A DNA stretch of 24,191 nt from JACCUZ01 sp038246575 (GTDB lineage Bacteria > Actinomycetota > Actinomycetes > JACCUZ01): the NCBI GenBank assembly GCA_038246575.1, contig JBBRVU010000046.1:1-24191 (forward strand). Reading direction: 5' to 3'. Numbering within the stretch: the stretch's first letter is position 1; each line of letters begins with the position of its first letter. The position numbers and the translations under genes are program-made. Positions 8,192 through 16,246 of the stretch are shown piece by piece. The notes below the pieces were generated by a model, which saw only the letters and a program-made list of their open reading frames with translations, had not been told where the DNA came from and did not search any database.

Positions 8192-8886
8192 CGGGGCTGG
8201 CGGGGCGCACCGCGCTGGTGACCGGGACCGCTCACGGCATCGGGGCCGCGATCGCGGACCTGCTCGAGACAGAGGGCGCGACCGTCCACCGGGTCGACAA
8301 GGACACCCTCGACGTCACCGACGGCCCGGCTGTCCAGGCATACGTCTCACGGGTGGGTGCCATCGACGTGCTCGTCAACAATGCCGGTGGGGTCTGCGGG
8401 CAGACCGGTCGGCCGCTCGAGGACGTGAGCGACGACGACTGGCGCGCCGTCGTCGACGCCAACCTCACCAGCACGTTCCTGTGCACCCGCGCGGTGACGC
8501 CGGGGATGAAGGAGCGGGGCTGGGGTCGCATCGTCAACATCTCGTCCGGTGCCGGACGCAGCGTGAGCCTGACCGGCATCCAGGCCTATGCCAGCGCCAA
8601 GGCCGGCCAGATCGGGCTGACCCGGCAGACCGCACACGAGCTCGGACCGTTCGGAATCACCGTCAACTGCATCGCGCCGGGCTTCGTGCTGTCCAACCCG
8701 ACCACGCAACGGCAGTGGGAGAGCTACGGGGAGGACGGCCAGGCCGCGCTCCTCGGCGGCATCGCCGTGCGTCGCCTCGGCGCGCCGGAGGACATCGCCA
8801 ACGGTGTGCGCTTCTTCGTCGCCGACGCGTCCTCCTGGGTCACCGGGCAGACCCTGTCGATCGACGGCGGCCATGCCATCTTCTGA
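8188..8886 (+). CDS. SDR-family NAD(P)-dependent oxidoreductase (first of three)
   Basis: This is a classical short-chain dehydrogenase/reductase of 232 residues. It has the cofactor glycine motif TGTAHGIG near the N-terminus, NNAG at the end of strand 4, the catalytic serine region NISSGAG and the active-site YASAK. The C-terminus (GQTLSIDGGHAIF) is the usual SDR ending. I start at the GTG at 8188, which overlaps the stop of the fusion gene as GTGA and begins 7 residues before the first beta strand. A longer frame upstream is a shadow of the fusion gene. Only a short segment separates the first strand from the NNAG region, so the protein is slightly shorter than the usual 250. It would oxidise or reduce a hydroxyl/keto group of an intermediate; substrate unknown. 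Confidence 0.9.
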   Translation: MTGLAGRTALVTGTAHGIGAAIADLLETEGATVHRVDKDTLDVTDGPAVQAYVSRVGAIDVLVNNAGGVCGQTGRPLEDVSDDDWRAVVDANLTSTFLCTRAVTPGMKERGWGRIVNISSGAGRSVSLTGIQAYASAKAGQIGLTRQTAHELGPFGITVNCIAPGFVLSNPTTQRQWESYGEDGQAALLGGIAVRRLGAPEDIANGVRFFVADASSWVTGQTLSIDGGHAIF

Positions 8887-10273
8887 CCCCGGGACAGGAC
8901 CGGCCGGCCTGACCGACCGGCTCGACATCGACGAGCTCGCCGCCTGGGTGGCCATCCCGAGCGTGAGCCGCGACGCCGACGTCACGACGATGCGCGCCGC
9001 CGCCGACTGGCTGGCCAGCCGGCTCTCGCCGTTGCGCGGTCGGGTCGAGGCGACCGGCGGGCATCCCGTCGTCCGGGCTGAGTGGCTGGGCGCCCAGGAC
9101 GCACCGACCGTGCTCGTCTACGGCCACTACGACGTCCAGCCGACCGGCGCCGAGTCGGAGTGGAGCACCCCACCCTTCGAGCTCACGGTCGACGGCGACG
9201 TGCTGCGTGGGCGCGGGGTGTCCGACGACAAGGGCCCCGTCTACCTCGTCGTCTCGCTGCTGCTCGCGCTGCTCGAGCGCGACGGCCGTCTCCCGCTCAA
9301 CGTGAAGCTGCTCGTCGAGGGCGAGGAGGAGATCGGCAGCCCGCACCTGCCCGACTACCTGCGCGCCCACTCCACAGAGCTGTCCGCGGACCTTGTCATC
9401 TCGGCCGATGGAGCGATGTGGCGGCCGAGCGAGCCGTCGCTGTCGACGGCGTCGAAGGGACTGGCCACGTTCTCGGTGGCCGTGACGGGTGCGAGCACCG
9501 ACCTGCACTCCGGCCGGTACGGCGGGACGGTGGCCAACCCGGCGCATGCCCTCGTTGACCTGCTCGCGAGCCTGCACGACGCCGAGGGCAGCGTGGCGGT
9601 GGCCGGGTTCTATGACGGCATCGACCCACTTCCCGCATCGCGCCGTGCCGAGATCGCCGAGGTCGCTTTCGACGAGGATGCCTATGCCCGCGAGCTCGGC
9701 CTGGCGACGGTGTTCGGCGAGCCCGGCTACACCACGCTGGAGCGGTTGTGGGAGCGCCCGACCCTCGAGATCAACGGGATGGAGGCCGGTGGCAAGTACA
9801 CCGTCATCCCCCACCGGGCTACCGGTCACGTGTCCTGCCGGCTCGTGCCCGGCCAGGACCCCGACCGCGTGCTGCAGGCCATCAGCGACCACCTGACCGG
9901 ACGGATACCGACCGGGGTGAGCGTCGAGGTCGTGCTCGACGAAGCGCGGGTGCCTGCGTACACGATCGCCCCGGACCATCCGGCGATCCGCGCCGCGACC
10001 GCCGCGCTGGAGGCCGTCTACCCCGGCGAGCACGTGCTGCTCGCCGCCATCGGCGGCACGCTGCCGGCGACCGTGCTCTTCGAGGACGTGCTCGGCGCCA
10101 AGACCCTGTTCTTCTCCTTCTCCACCGCCGACGAGCGGCTGCACGCGCCGGACGAGTTCATGCGGACCCGCCGGCTGGCCGACGGCATGCGCGCGTGGGA
10201 GCAGCTGTGGCGGCTGCTCGCTGACGGCCCGCACCGGCTGGCCACCCGAGCGGAGGTGTCGGCAGCGACATGA
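8873..10273 (+). CDS. M20-family metallodipeptidase
   Basis: This is a cytoplasmic di-zinc peptidase of 466 residues, closest in layout to the CNDP/PepV-like dipeptidases of family M20. Visible ligands are His85 and Asp87 (YGHYDVQP), the bridging Asp118 (GRGVSDDKGP) and the acidic run at 151-153 (EGEEEIGS), which holds the general base and a metal ligand. The dimerisation lid contains DLHSGRYGG. The late GGTLPA motif and the histidine in ERLHAPDEF match the dipeptidase subgroup. The ATG at 8873 overlaps the end of the SDR gene by 14 bases. The next gene starts inside its stop as ATGA. Its likely role is cleaving dipeptides or similar amides delivered by the divergent importer. Family assignment is firm, substrate is not. 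Confidence 0.93.
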   Translation: MPSSDPGTGPAGLTDRLDIDELAAWVAIPSVSRDADVTTMRAAADWLASRLSPLRGRVEATGGHPVVRAEWLGAQDAPTVLVYGHYDVQPTGAESEWSTPPFELTVDGDVLRGRGVSDDKGPVYLVVSLLLALLERDGRLPLNVKLLVEGEEEIGSPHLPDYLRAHSTELSADLVISADGAMWRPSEPSLSTASKGLATFSVAVTGASTDLHSGRYGGTVANPAHALVDLLASLHDAEGSVAVAGFYDGIDPLPASRRAEIAEVAFDEDAYARELGLATVFGEPGYTTLERLWERPTLEINGMEAGGKYTVIPHRATGHVSCRLVPGQDPDRVLQAISDHLTGRIPTGVSVEVVLDEARVPAYTIAPDHPAIRAATAALEAVYPGEHVLLAAIGGTLPATVLFEDVLGAKTLFFSFSTADERLHAPDEFMRTRRLADGMRAWEQLWRLLADGPHRLATRAEVSAAT

Positions 10274-11460
10274 CCCACGAGCGCTACGTCTCCTTCTCCT
10301 ACCTCGACCCCGGCGTCGACTACCAGGAGCTCGATCTCGCTCCGGAGTTCGACCGCGTGCCGGCGTACGACGGAAGACTCAGCGAGCAGGACGCCCTCCG
10401 CGCGGCCCGGCTGCTCGACGAGAGCCTCGTCATCAGCCTGCACGACCACCCGGTCCGGTTCCCGGCCGACATGCGCGAGACACCCGACTACAACCGCGGC
10501 GGACGCCAGCACACCGCTTTCGCAGGACTCGGCGCATCCGGCATGACGGTGGTGTTCGACAACATGATGGACGGCACGGCGTGTGTCACCGGGCACGCGC
10601 CGTGGCGCTGGGACGACGTCATCACCGACCTCGGGATGCGCCAGGCCGACATCGCCCACCAGGACGAGGTGGTCGTGGTGCGCCGGGTCGCCGACATCGA
10701 GGCGGCGCACCGCGACGGCAGGATCGGCGTGGTCTTCGGCCTGGAGGCCGCCACCCCGATCGAGAACGAGATCGACCGGCTCGACGTGCTCTACGGGCTC
10801 GGGCTGCGCCAGATAGGCATCGCGTACTCCGACTCCAACGCGCTCGGCAGCGGCCTGGCCGAGCCCGTCGACGGGGGGCTCACCGCACTCGGGCACCGGG
10901 CCGTCCGACGGATGGACCAGCTGGGGCTGGCGATCGATATCTCGCACTCCTCCGACCAGACCAGCCTCGACGTGTGCAGCGCCAGCGAGCAGCCGGTGCT
11001 CATGACGCACGCCGGCGCGCGCGCCGTGTGGGACATCCCCCGGATGAAGCCCGACGATGTGCTGCGCGCGGTCGCGGACACCGGCGGCGTGATCGGCATG
11101 TCGGCGGCGCCGCACACCACGCTCTCCGCCGCTCACCCCCGGCACACGATCGACTCGGTGATGGACCACTTCCAGTACTGCCTGGACCTGGTCGGGATCG
11201 ACCATGTGACGTTCGGACCGGACACGCTCTACGGAGACCACGTCGGGCTGCACACGGTCTTCGCCCACCTGCTAGCGCCCAGCGGGGCCGACGACGCACC
11301 GGCGCACGAGAAGGTCGCCTACGTCGACGGGCTGGAGAACCCGACCGAGAACTTCCTCAACATCTGCGGCTGGCTGGTGCAGCACGGCTTCAGCGACGAC
11401 GACATCCGGGCCGTCGTGGGTGGCAACGTGCTGCGGGCGCTTCGCGCCATCTGGGTGTGA
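10270..11460 (+). CDS. Peptidase M19 (renal dipeptidase-like) family protein
   Basis: The 396-residue protein has the TIM-barrel layout of membrane/renal dipeptidases. The bridging glutamate is Glu159 (FGLEAA), the second-metal histidines are His226 (DISHSSD) and His247 (MTHAGAR), and Asp318 lies in GIDHVTFGPD. At the first metal site, where renal dipeptidases have HxD, this protein reads His58-Asp-His60 in SLHDHPVRFP. That is an HxH, more like the general amidohydrolase pattern, so the family match is divergent. There is no signal peptide, so it is cytoplasmic. The ATG overlaps the M20 gene stop (ATGA). It may act on dipeptides, D-amino-acid-containing dipeptides or another amide. Confidence is high for the superfamily and moderate for dipeptidase activity. 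Confidence 0.88.
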   Translation: MTHERYVSFSYLDPGVDYQELDLAPEFDRVPAYDGRLSEQDALRAARLLDESLVISLHDHPVRFPADMRETPDYNRGGRQHTAFAGLGASGMTVVFDNMMDGTACVTGHAPWRWDDVITDLGMRQADIAHQDEVVVVRRVADIEAAHRDGRIGVVFGLEAATPIENEIDRLDVLYGLGLRQIGIAYSDSNALGSGLAEPVDGGLTALGHRAVRRMDQLGLAIDISHSSDQTSLDVCSASEQPVLMTHAGARAVWDIPRMKPDDVLRAVADTGGVIGMSAAPHTTLSAAHPRHTIDSVMDHFQYCLDLVGIDHVTFGPDTLYGDHVGLHTVFAHLLAPSGADDAPAHEKVAYVDGLENPTENFLNICGWLVQHGFSDDDIRAVVGGNVLRALRAIWV

Positions 11461-11462
11461 GC

Positions 11463-13172
11463 ATGGTCGAGGGGCGTCGAGATCCCGAGCTCGTGCGGCT
11501 GGGCGAGGAGTTCTTCGCCGTGGTGCACGCCAACGATCCCTTCAACGCCACGATGCTCGGCGTCTCGGGCTTCGACGACCTCGTTCCCGACCCCGGTCGT
11601 GACCGGGCCGCCTCGGATGCCCGGCGCATCGGCGTCATCGAGGCAGCGGCGACCGCCATGGAGCCGTCGGAGCTGGACGAGGCCGACCAGGTCGACCGCC
11701 ACGTCCTGATGAGCCTGGCTGCGGCGGCGCGCAGCGACCTCGAGCACGGCAGCTGGGAGGCCAACGCCTCGGCGGACGGCTATGGGTCGCCGCAGGGGGA
11801 GGCCTTCATGGCGGTTCCCGTCGCCTCCCTGGTCGACGCTGCGGCGGTCGAGGGCTACCTGCGCCGCCTGGACGCGCTCCCCGACTTCTTCGACGCCGTC
11901 GGTCTGCGCTACCTGCAGGCGGCGGCGGACGGCCGGCGTCCGACCGCGGTCGGAGTCGCGCAGGCGGTCGAGCAGCTGCACGGCCACCTCACTGCCCCAG
12001 CCGAGGGGGACGTCTTCCACCGGCCGGCGCTGCCACCTGATGTCGACCAGGCACAGGTGCACGCGCGCATCGCCGCAACTGTGGCCGACACGGTCCGCCC
12101 GGCGATGGCTCGGCTTTCCGGGCTGCTGACCGACGAGCTCGCCCCCCTCGCGCGCGATGACAGCCAGGTCGGCCTCCGGTTCGTCCCCGGTGGCGAGGCG
12201 GCCTACCTCGCGGCCGTCCGACGGCACACCACGACCGACCTCACTCCCGACGCCATCCACGCCGTGGGGCACGAGGTCCTCGCGAGCTTGCGCGAGGAGT
12301 GGCTCGAGCTGGGCGGCCGGGTCCTGGGCACGGTCGACGTCGCCACGACCCTGGATCGGTTGCGTGACGACCCGTCGCTGCGCTTCGGCTCGTCCGGCGA
12401 GATCGTCGAGGTCGTCACGGCAGCGTTGGACCGCGCCGAGGCCGTGCGCGACCAGTGGTTCCCCGCGTACGACATCGGCGCCTGCACGATCGAGGAGATC
12501 GACCCGATCGAGGCGGGCAACGCCGCGCTGGCCCACTACCGACCGCCGGCCGAGGACGGGTCACGCCCGGGTGCGCACTGCGTGCTCACCGTCGATCCGC
12601 ACGAGCGGTTCGCCTACGAGTACGAGGCGCTGGCCTTCCACGAGAGCACACCAGGGCACCACCTGCAGATCGCCTCAGCGCAGACGCTGCGACACCTGCC
12701 CGCCTACCGCCGCTTCCTCGACGCCGAGGTGTGCGCCTATGTGGAGGGGTGGGGGCTCTACAGCGAGCGGCTGGCGGACGAGATGGGGCTCTACAGCTCG
12801 GAGGTCGCGCGGCTGGGCATGCTGTCCTTCGACGCGCTGCGGGCCTGCCGACTCGTCGTCGACACCGGCATGCACCACCTCGGCTGGACCCGGCAGCAGG
12901 CGATCGAGTTCATGTGGGCCAACACGGCAACCACCCGCCACAACGTGGTCAACGAGGTCAACCGCTACATCGCCTGGCCGGGGCAGGCACTGGCCTACCT
13001 GGTCGGCCGTCGCGAGATCGTGCGGCTGCGCTCGGAGGCCGAGGGCACGCTCGGAGCCGCGTTCGACCTGCGGGGGTTCCACGGAGCTGTCCTGTCCAAC
13101 GGCGCCGTTCCCCTCGGGGTCCTCGAGCACATCGTGCGGCGATGGGTCGCTGCCGAGCAATCCCCTGCCTGA
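11463..13172 (+). CDS. DUF885-family putative zinc metallohydrolase
   Basis: This 569-residue protein belongs to the DUF885 family, which resembles M2/M3-type helical metallopeptidases. The family hallmark is HESTPGHHLQ, giving His393, Glu394 and His399/His400 as zinc and catalytic residues. It is followed by the conserved EVCAYVEGWGLYSERLADEMG region and a late RYIAWPGQALAY block. No signal peptide is visible, whereas many DUF885 proteins are secreted, so this one likely works on an imported substrate. Start is either the GTG at 11457, which overlaps the M19 stop as GTGA, or the ATG at 11463 two codons later. Four consecutive hydrolase genes in the same operon argue for peptide or amide breakdown. 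A specific substrate cannot be named. Confidence 0.88.
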   Translation: MVEGRRDPELVRLGEEFFAVVHANDPFNATMLGVSGFDDLVPDPGRDRAASDARRIGVIEAAATAMEPSELDEADQVDRHVLMSLAAAARSDLEHGSWEANASADGYGSPQGEAFMAVPVASLVDAAAVEGYLRRLDALPDFFDAVGLRYLQAAADGRRPTAVGVAQAVEQLHGHLTAPAEGDVFHRPALPPDVDQAQVHARIAATVADTVRPAMARLSGLLTDELAPLARDDSQVGLRFVPGGEAAYLAAVRRHTTTDLTPDAIHAVGHEVLASLREEWLELGGRVLGTVDVATTLDRLRDDPSLRFGSSGEIVEVVTAALDRAEAVRDQWFPAYDIGACTIEEIDPIEAGNAALAHYRPPAEDGSRPGAHCVLTVDPHERFAYEYEALAFHESTPGHHLQIASAQTLRHLPAYRRFLDAEVCAYVEGWGLYSERLADEMGLYSSEVARLGMLSFDALRACRLVVDTGMHHLGWTRQQAIEFMWANTATTRHNVVNEVNRYIAWPGQALAYLVGRREIVRLRSEAEGTLGAAFDLRGFHGAVLSNGAVPLGVLEHIVRRWVAAEQSPA

Positions 13173-13187
13173 CCTCCTCACCCACCC

Positions 13188-13193
13188 GGAAGG
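13188..13193 (+). promoter_or_regulatory. Ribosome binding site of the alpha/beta hydrolase gene
   Basis: GGAAGG lies 5 bases before the ATG at 13199. It is one of few clear Shine-Dalgarno sites in this operon, and the gene is one of few not overlapping its neighbour, which supports this start over the long upstream frame. Confidence 0.65.
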
Positions 13194-13198
13194 TGCGC

Positions 13199-14056
13199 AT
13201 GTTCCTCGACATCAACGGAGCCAGCCTCAACGTCGAGGTCCTCGGTCCCGACGACGCCCCGGTCCTCATCGCCCACCACGGCGGCGGCGGCATCGGCTCG
13301 CTCGCCGAGCCCAAGGCCACGTTCGGCCCGCTGTCAGACGTGTTCCGGGTCATCGTGTTCGACGCGCGCGGCTGCGGCGAGAGCGAGGGAGTCCCGCCGT
13401 ACTCCCACGAGCAGTGGGCGGCCGACGTCGACGGCTTGCGCGAGTGGGCCGGTGCCGAGCAGATCGTGGTGGCCGGCGGCTCGTACGGCGGCTTCATCGC
13501 GCTGGAGTACGCGGTGGCCTACCCGGATCGCGTCAGCGCCATGGTGCTGCGCGACACCGCGGCCGACGCGACGACGCTCGACCTGGCCTACGAGAACGCG
13601 CGGCACCAGGACCGGGTCGAGATCAACTGGGACAACTTCGACCGCTACTGGAGCGGCCGGATCACCGACGACGACGACCTCAAGGCTCGCTGGGCCGAGA
13701 TCATCCCGCTCTACGACTTCGACTACGACCCGGTGAAGTCCGCGGCCGCGGTCGAGGCCGGCAGCTACCGGCACGAGGCGCACAACTGGTGCTTCCAGCA
13801 CAACACGCCGACGTACGACCTCAAGCCCCGGCTCCCCGACCTGCGCTGCCCGACCCTGGTGACGGTCGGGCGCACCGACTGGGTCACCCCCGTGTCCTCG
13901 GCCGAGGCGATCGCCGCGCTGATCCCCGGCGCCCGGCTGGTCGTGTTCGAGAAGTCCGGCCACTCGCCCCAGATCGAGGAGTACGAGCTCTTCCAGCAGG
14001 TGATGCGCGACTTCCTGGCCGACGCCGTGCCCGAGTCGCGGGCGGCTCGCGCATGA
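13199..14056 (+). CDS. Alpha/beta hydrolase, proline-iminopeptidase-like (S33)
   Basis: This is a 285-residue alpha/beta-hydrolase. The oxyanion region HHGGGGIGS follows the second strand, the DARGCGESEG motif is typical of this superfamily, and the nucleophile elbow is GGSYGG with Ser95. The acid is Asp227 (GRTDWVTP) and the base His255 (SGHSPQIEE). Spacing and the GGSYGG elbow resemble proline iminopeptidases, but many esterases and C-C hydrolases share them. A 26-base gap after the DUF885 gene contains its ribosome site, and its stop overlaps the next start. Given the peptidases around it, aminopeptidase or amidase activity is plausible; it could also cleave an ester. Confidence 0.87.
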   Translation: MFLDINGASLNVEVLGPDDAPVLIAHHGGGGIGSLAEPKATFGPLSDVFRVIVFDARGCGESEGVPPYSHEQWAADVDGLREWAGAEQIVVAGGSYGGFIALEYAVAYPDRVSAMVLRDTAADATTLDLAYENARHQDRVEINWDNFDRYWSGRITDDDDLKARWAEIIPLYDFDYDPVKSAAAVEAGSYRHEAHNWCFQHNTPTYDLKPRLPDLRCPTLVTVGRTDWVTPVSSAEAIAALIPGARLVVFEKSGHSPQIEEYELFQQVMRDFLADAVPESRAARA

Positions 14057-14973
14057 GCATCCGGTCGCTGGTCATCGACGACCTGCCCGGCGGCCTGGTG
14101 ATCCCCTACGTCGACGTGCGGGGCAACGAGGGCGGCCCGCACCTGACGATTATCGCGGGCGTGCACGGCACGGAGTACACCTCCATCGCCGCGGTGCGGG
14201 AGTTCGCTCGCACGCTCGACCCGGCGCTGGTGTCCGGCCGGGTCACGGCGGTGCCGCTCGTGAACGTGCCCGCGTTCTGGGCGCGGTCGCCCTTCGTGGT
14301 TCCCCACGACGGCAAGAACCTCAACCGCTCCTTCCCCGGCAACCCCGCGGGCAGCTACGCCGAGGTGTTGGCTCATCACCTCACCGAGACATTCATCGCC
14401 GACACCGACTACCTGCTCGACCTGCATGCCGGCGACCTCCCGGAGGCGCTCGAGCCGTTCGCGATGTACGAGGAGTCGCCCGTCGAGGGTGCGGCCCGTG
14501 ACCTCGCGCTGGCCTACGGCCTCGGTCACGTCGTGCGCCAGAGCGCAGCGGTGCGCACCGTTGCCGGCAGCACCTGCGCCGCCGCCGCCGACCTCGGCAT
14601 CCCCGCCATCGTGGCCGAGTCAGGGCAGAACGGGATCCTGGACCGGCTGTCGGTTGAACGGCACCTCCACGGGCTGACGAACGTCGCCCGCCACCTGGGC
14701 GTGCTCCCGGGCGCAGCAGTGCAGCAGGCGCCCCCGCAGGAGCACGAGGGGTGGCACTGGTTGCGCACCGACTCGGCCGGCTGGTGGGAGCCGGCAGTGC
14801 TCGTCGGCACAGAGGTCGAGGCGGGTGCGCTGCTCGGCACCGTGAGCGAGCTGCTCGGCGACGTGCTGCAGGAGGTGCGGGCGCCCGAGGCCGGGGTGCT
14901 GCTGTTTCTCACCACCAGCCCGGCCGTCGAAGCCGACGGGCTGCTGCTCGGTCTCGCGCGCTCCCGAGGCTGA
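14053..14973 (+). CDS. Succinylglutamate desuccinylase/aspartoacylase-family zinc hydrolase
   Basis: The 306-residue protein has the carboxypeptidase-like fold of the AstE/ASPA family, which removes acyl groups from N-acyl amino acids. Zinc ligands are His38 and Glu41 (GVHGTEY) and His125 (DLHAGD). Arg92 in NLNRSFPG is the family's substrate-carboxylate arginine region, and Glu189 (VAESG) is the likely catalytic base. The C-terminal part is beta-rich, as in the family's second domain. The ATG overlaps the alpha/beta hydrolase stop (ATGA). No other arginine-succinyltransferase-pathway genes are present, so it is not AstE itself. Deacylation of an N-acyl-aspartate or N-acyl-glutamate product would fit a neighbour that deaminates methylaspartate. 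It is the last gene of its operon and converges on the lyase gene. Confidence 0.88.
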   Translation: MSIRSLVIDDLPGGLVIPYVDVRGNEGGPHLTIIAGVHGTEYTSIAAVREFARTLDPALVSGRVTAVPLVNVPAFWARSPFVVPHDGKNLNRSFPGNPAGSYAEVLAHHLTETFIADTDYLLDLHAGDLPEALEPFAMYEESPVEGAARDLALAYGLGHVVRQSAAVRTVAGSTCAAAADLGIPAIVAESGQNGILDRLSVERHLHGLTNVARHLGVLPGAAVQQAPPQEHEGWHWLRTDSAGWWEPAVLVGTEVEAGALLGTVSELLGDVLQEVRAPEAGVLLFLTTSPAVEADGLLLGLARSRG

Positions 14974-15001
14974 CCCGGCAGCTCAACGGTCGGGAGAGCG
15001 C
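14958..15001. terminator. Possible bidirectional terminator hairpin at the convergent junction
   Basis: CTCCCGA at 14961-14967 is perfectly complementary to TCGGGAG at 14990-14996. The stem can extend by three more pairs after a 2-base bulge. The 22-base loop contains both facing stop codons and a small inner stem (GCTG 14969-14972 with CAGC 14979-14982). Only 9 bases separate the two genes, so this structure lies partly in coding sequence. There is no clear T-tract on either side, so intrinsic termination is unproven. Confidence 0.35.
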
Positions 15002-16242
15002 TCCTGCCGCGATCGGACGAGTGCCTCCACCCGGGCCATCTCGTTTCCGACGACCATCATCCCCTCGTCCACGCCCATGCCCGGCTTGGCCAGGACCTGG
15101 TCCGCGGCGCACGCCATCGCCACGTGCGCCGTGACCTGGGCGGACCGATCCGTCTCCGTCGCGCTGCCACCGCAGTAGGCCCGCAGTCCCGCGCGCCGGA
15201 CCGAGAGAAGCGACTCGATCGTGTTGTTCAGGCCGCCGAGATCGGGGACCTTCACGTGGATCACGTCGGCGGCACCCGCGGCCACGAACACGGCAACGTC
15301 GGCTGCAGTGTTGCACCACTCGTCCACCGCAAGCTGCACCGGGACATGGCGTGCCGCGAGCGCCCGACGCAGCGCCGACATGGCGACCACCTGGGCGTCC
15401 CGGCTGCCGGCGTCGAGCGGGTGCTCGACGCGCAGCTGCAGTGGTGTCGCCGCGGCCGCCAGCCGAGCCAGGTACGTCGCGATGCGCTCGATGTCACCGC
15501 CGAAGACCAGGCCGAGCGTGCCGTAGACGTCGAGGTGCACCAGCGGCAGGTAGCTCGGGTCCCGGCGGAGACTGAAGACGCGCTCCCGCACCCAGCGCAC
15601 GTAGTCCAGGAGCAGCTCGCCATCCGGACCGACCTTCTCGGCCACGTTGTTGACCAGGCCGTGCGGAAGGGCGTCGGCACCCTTGAGCACCATCTTGTCG
15701 ACGTTGTCGTAGCGGTCGTCCCCGCACTGCGCGAAGACACCGACGGGCCGCAGCTCGACGCCCGTGCGGTAGTCGTCGCGGACCACCTCGGCCATGGTCA
15801 CCCCGCGGTCCCGGGCGACCGCGTCGAGTGCGGCCTGGGTGACGCCGTACCGCAGCGCGCTGTGCAGCTGCTTGCCCTGGTCCTCCAGGGCGTCCAGCTC
15901 CTCGGCCAGGTCCCGGAACGACGTGAGATCACGACCGGTGAGCAGGGGCGCAACGATCCGCTCGATCGTCGCCGCGCACTCGAGCGCTGAGAACACGGGA
16001 TCCCGACCGCCGGCGCCGGCGTACTGCACCGCGGCGCAGTCACCATGGGCGATCTGACCGTCGTCCAGCTCGAGCAGAACGGACACGGCCTCGGCCGGCT
16101 GCCGGACCGCGACGAAGCCAGCGGTGGCAGGTTCCCCGTCGTAGGTGAAACCGTTGCGCGGGCGCCCGTCGCGGATCGCAGCCTGGTCGTCGGTGAAGAA
16201 GCCGCCGCGCACCGGCACGGCGAGCACGCGGACGATCCGCAC
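14983..16242 (-). CDS. mal: Methylaspartate ammonia-lyase
   Basis: This enolase-superfamily lyase interconverts 3-methylaspartate with mesaconate and ammonia. Started at the GTG at 16242 it has 419 residues, and its numbering falls in register with the Clostridium tetanomorphum enzyme as I remember it: catalytic Lys331 (HVKVPDLGG), His194 (LPHGLVNN) and metal ligands Asp238 (HLDVYG), Glu273 (EHP) and Asp307 (VDEW). Pocket residues Gln73, Phe170, Gln172, Tyr356 and Leu384 also agree. Differences are His329 for Gln, Ser360 for Thr and Ala361 for Cys, all near the substrate carboxylates. The family ending LAKPGMGVDEG is present. The start is 4 bases after the regulator stop. No glutamate mutase gene accompanies it, so substrate may come from the imported compound or be a related beta-substituted aspartate. 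Confidence 0.93.
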   Translation of the reverse strand: MRIVRVLAVPVRGGFFTDDQAAIRDGRPRNGFTYDGEPATAGFVAVRQPAEAVSVLLELDDGQIAHGDCAAVQYAGAGGRDPVFSALECAATIERIVAPLLTGRDLTSFRDLAEELDALEDQGKQLHSALRYGVTQAALDAVARDRGVTMAEVVRDDYRTGVELRPVGVFAQCGDDRYDNVDKMVLKGADALPHGLVNNVAEKVGPDGELLLDYVRWVRERVFSLRRDPSYLPLVHLDVYGTLGLVFGGDIERIATYLARLAAAATPLQLRVEHPLDAGSRDAQVVAMSALRRALAARHVPVQLAVDEWCNTAADVAVFVAAGAADVIHVKVPDLGGLNNTIESLLSVRRAGLRAYCGGSATETDRSAQVTAHVAMACAADQVLAKPGMGVDEGMMVVGNEMARVEALVRSRQERSPDR

Positions 16243-16246
16243 GGCC

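Noticed and set aside
8840..11268. Two very long minus-strand open frames (464 and 416 residues) antisense to the M20 and M19 genes, at 8840-10234 and 10018-11268
   Set aside because: They are His/Arg/Gly/Val-rich translations without any recognisable motif, arising from the high third-position GC of the real plus-strand genes. The opposite strand has complete catalytic motifs.
14053..14973. AstE of the arginine succinyltransferase pathway
   Set aside because: No astA, astB, astC or astD nearby; only the family can be claimed.
14983..16242. The classical methylaspartate route of glutamate fermentation
   Set aside because: No glutamate mutase, mesaconase or citramalate lyase genes are present in the window.
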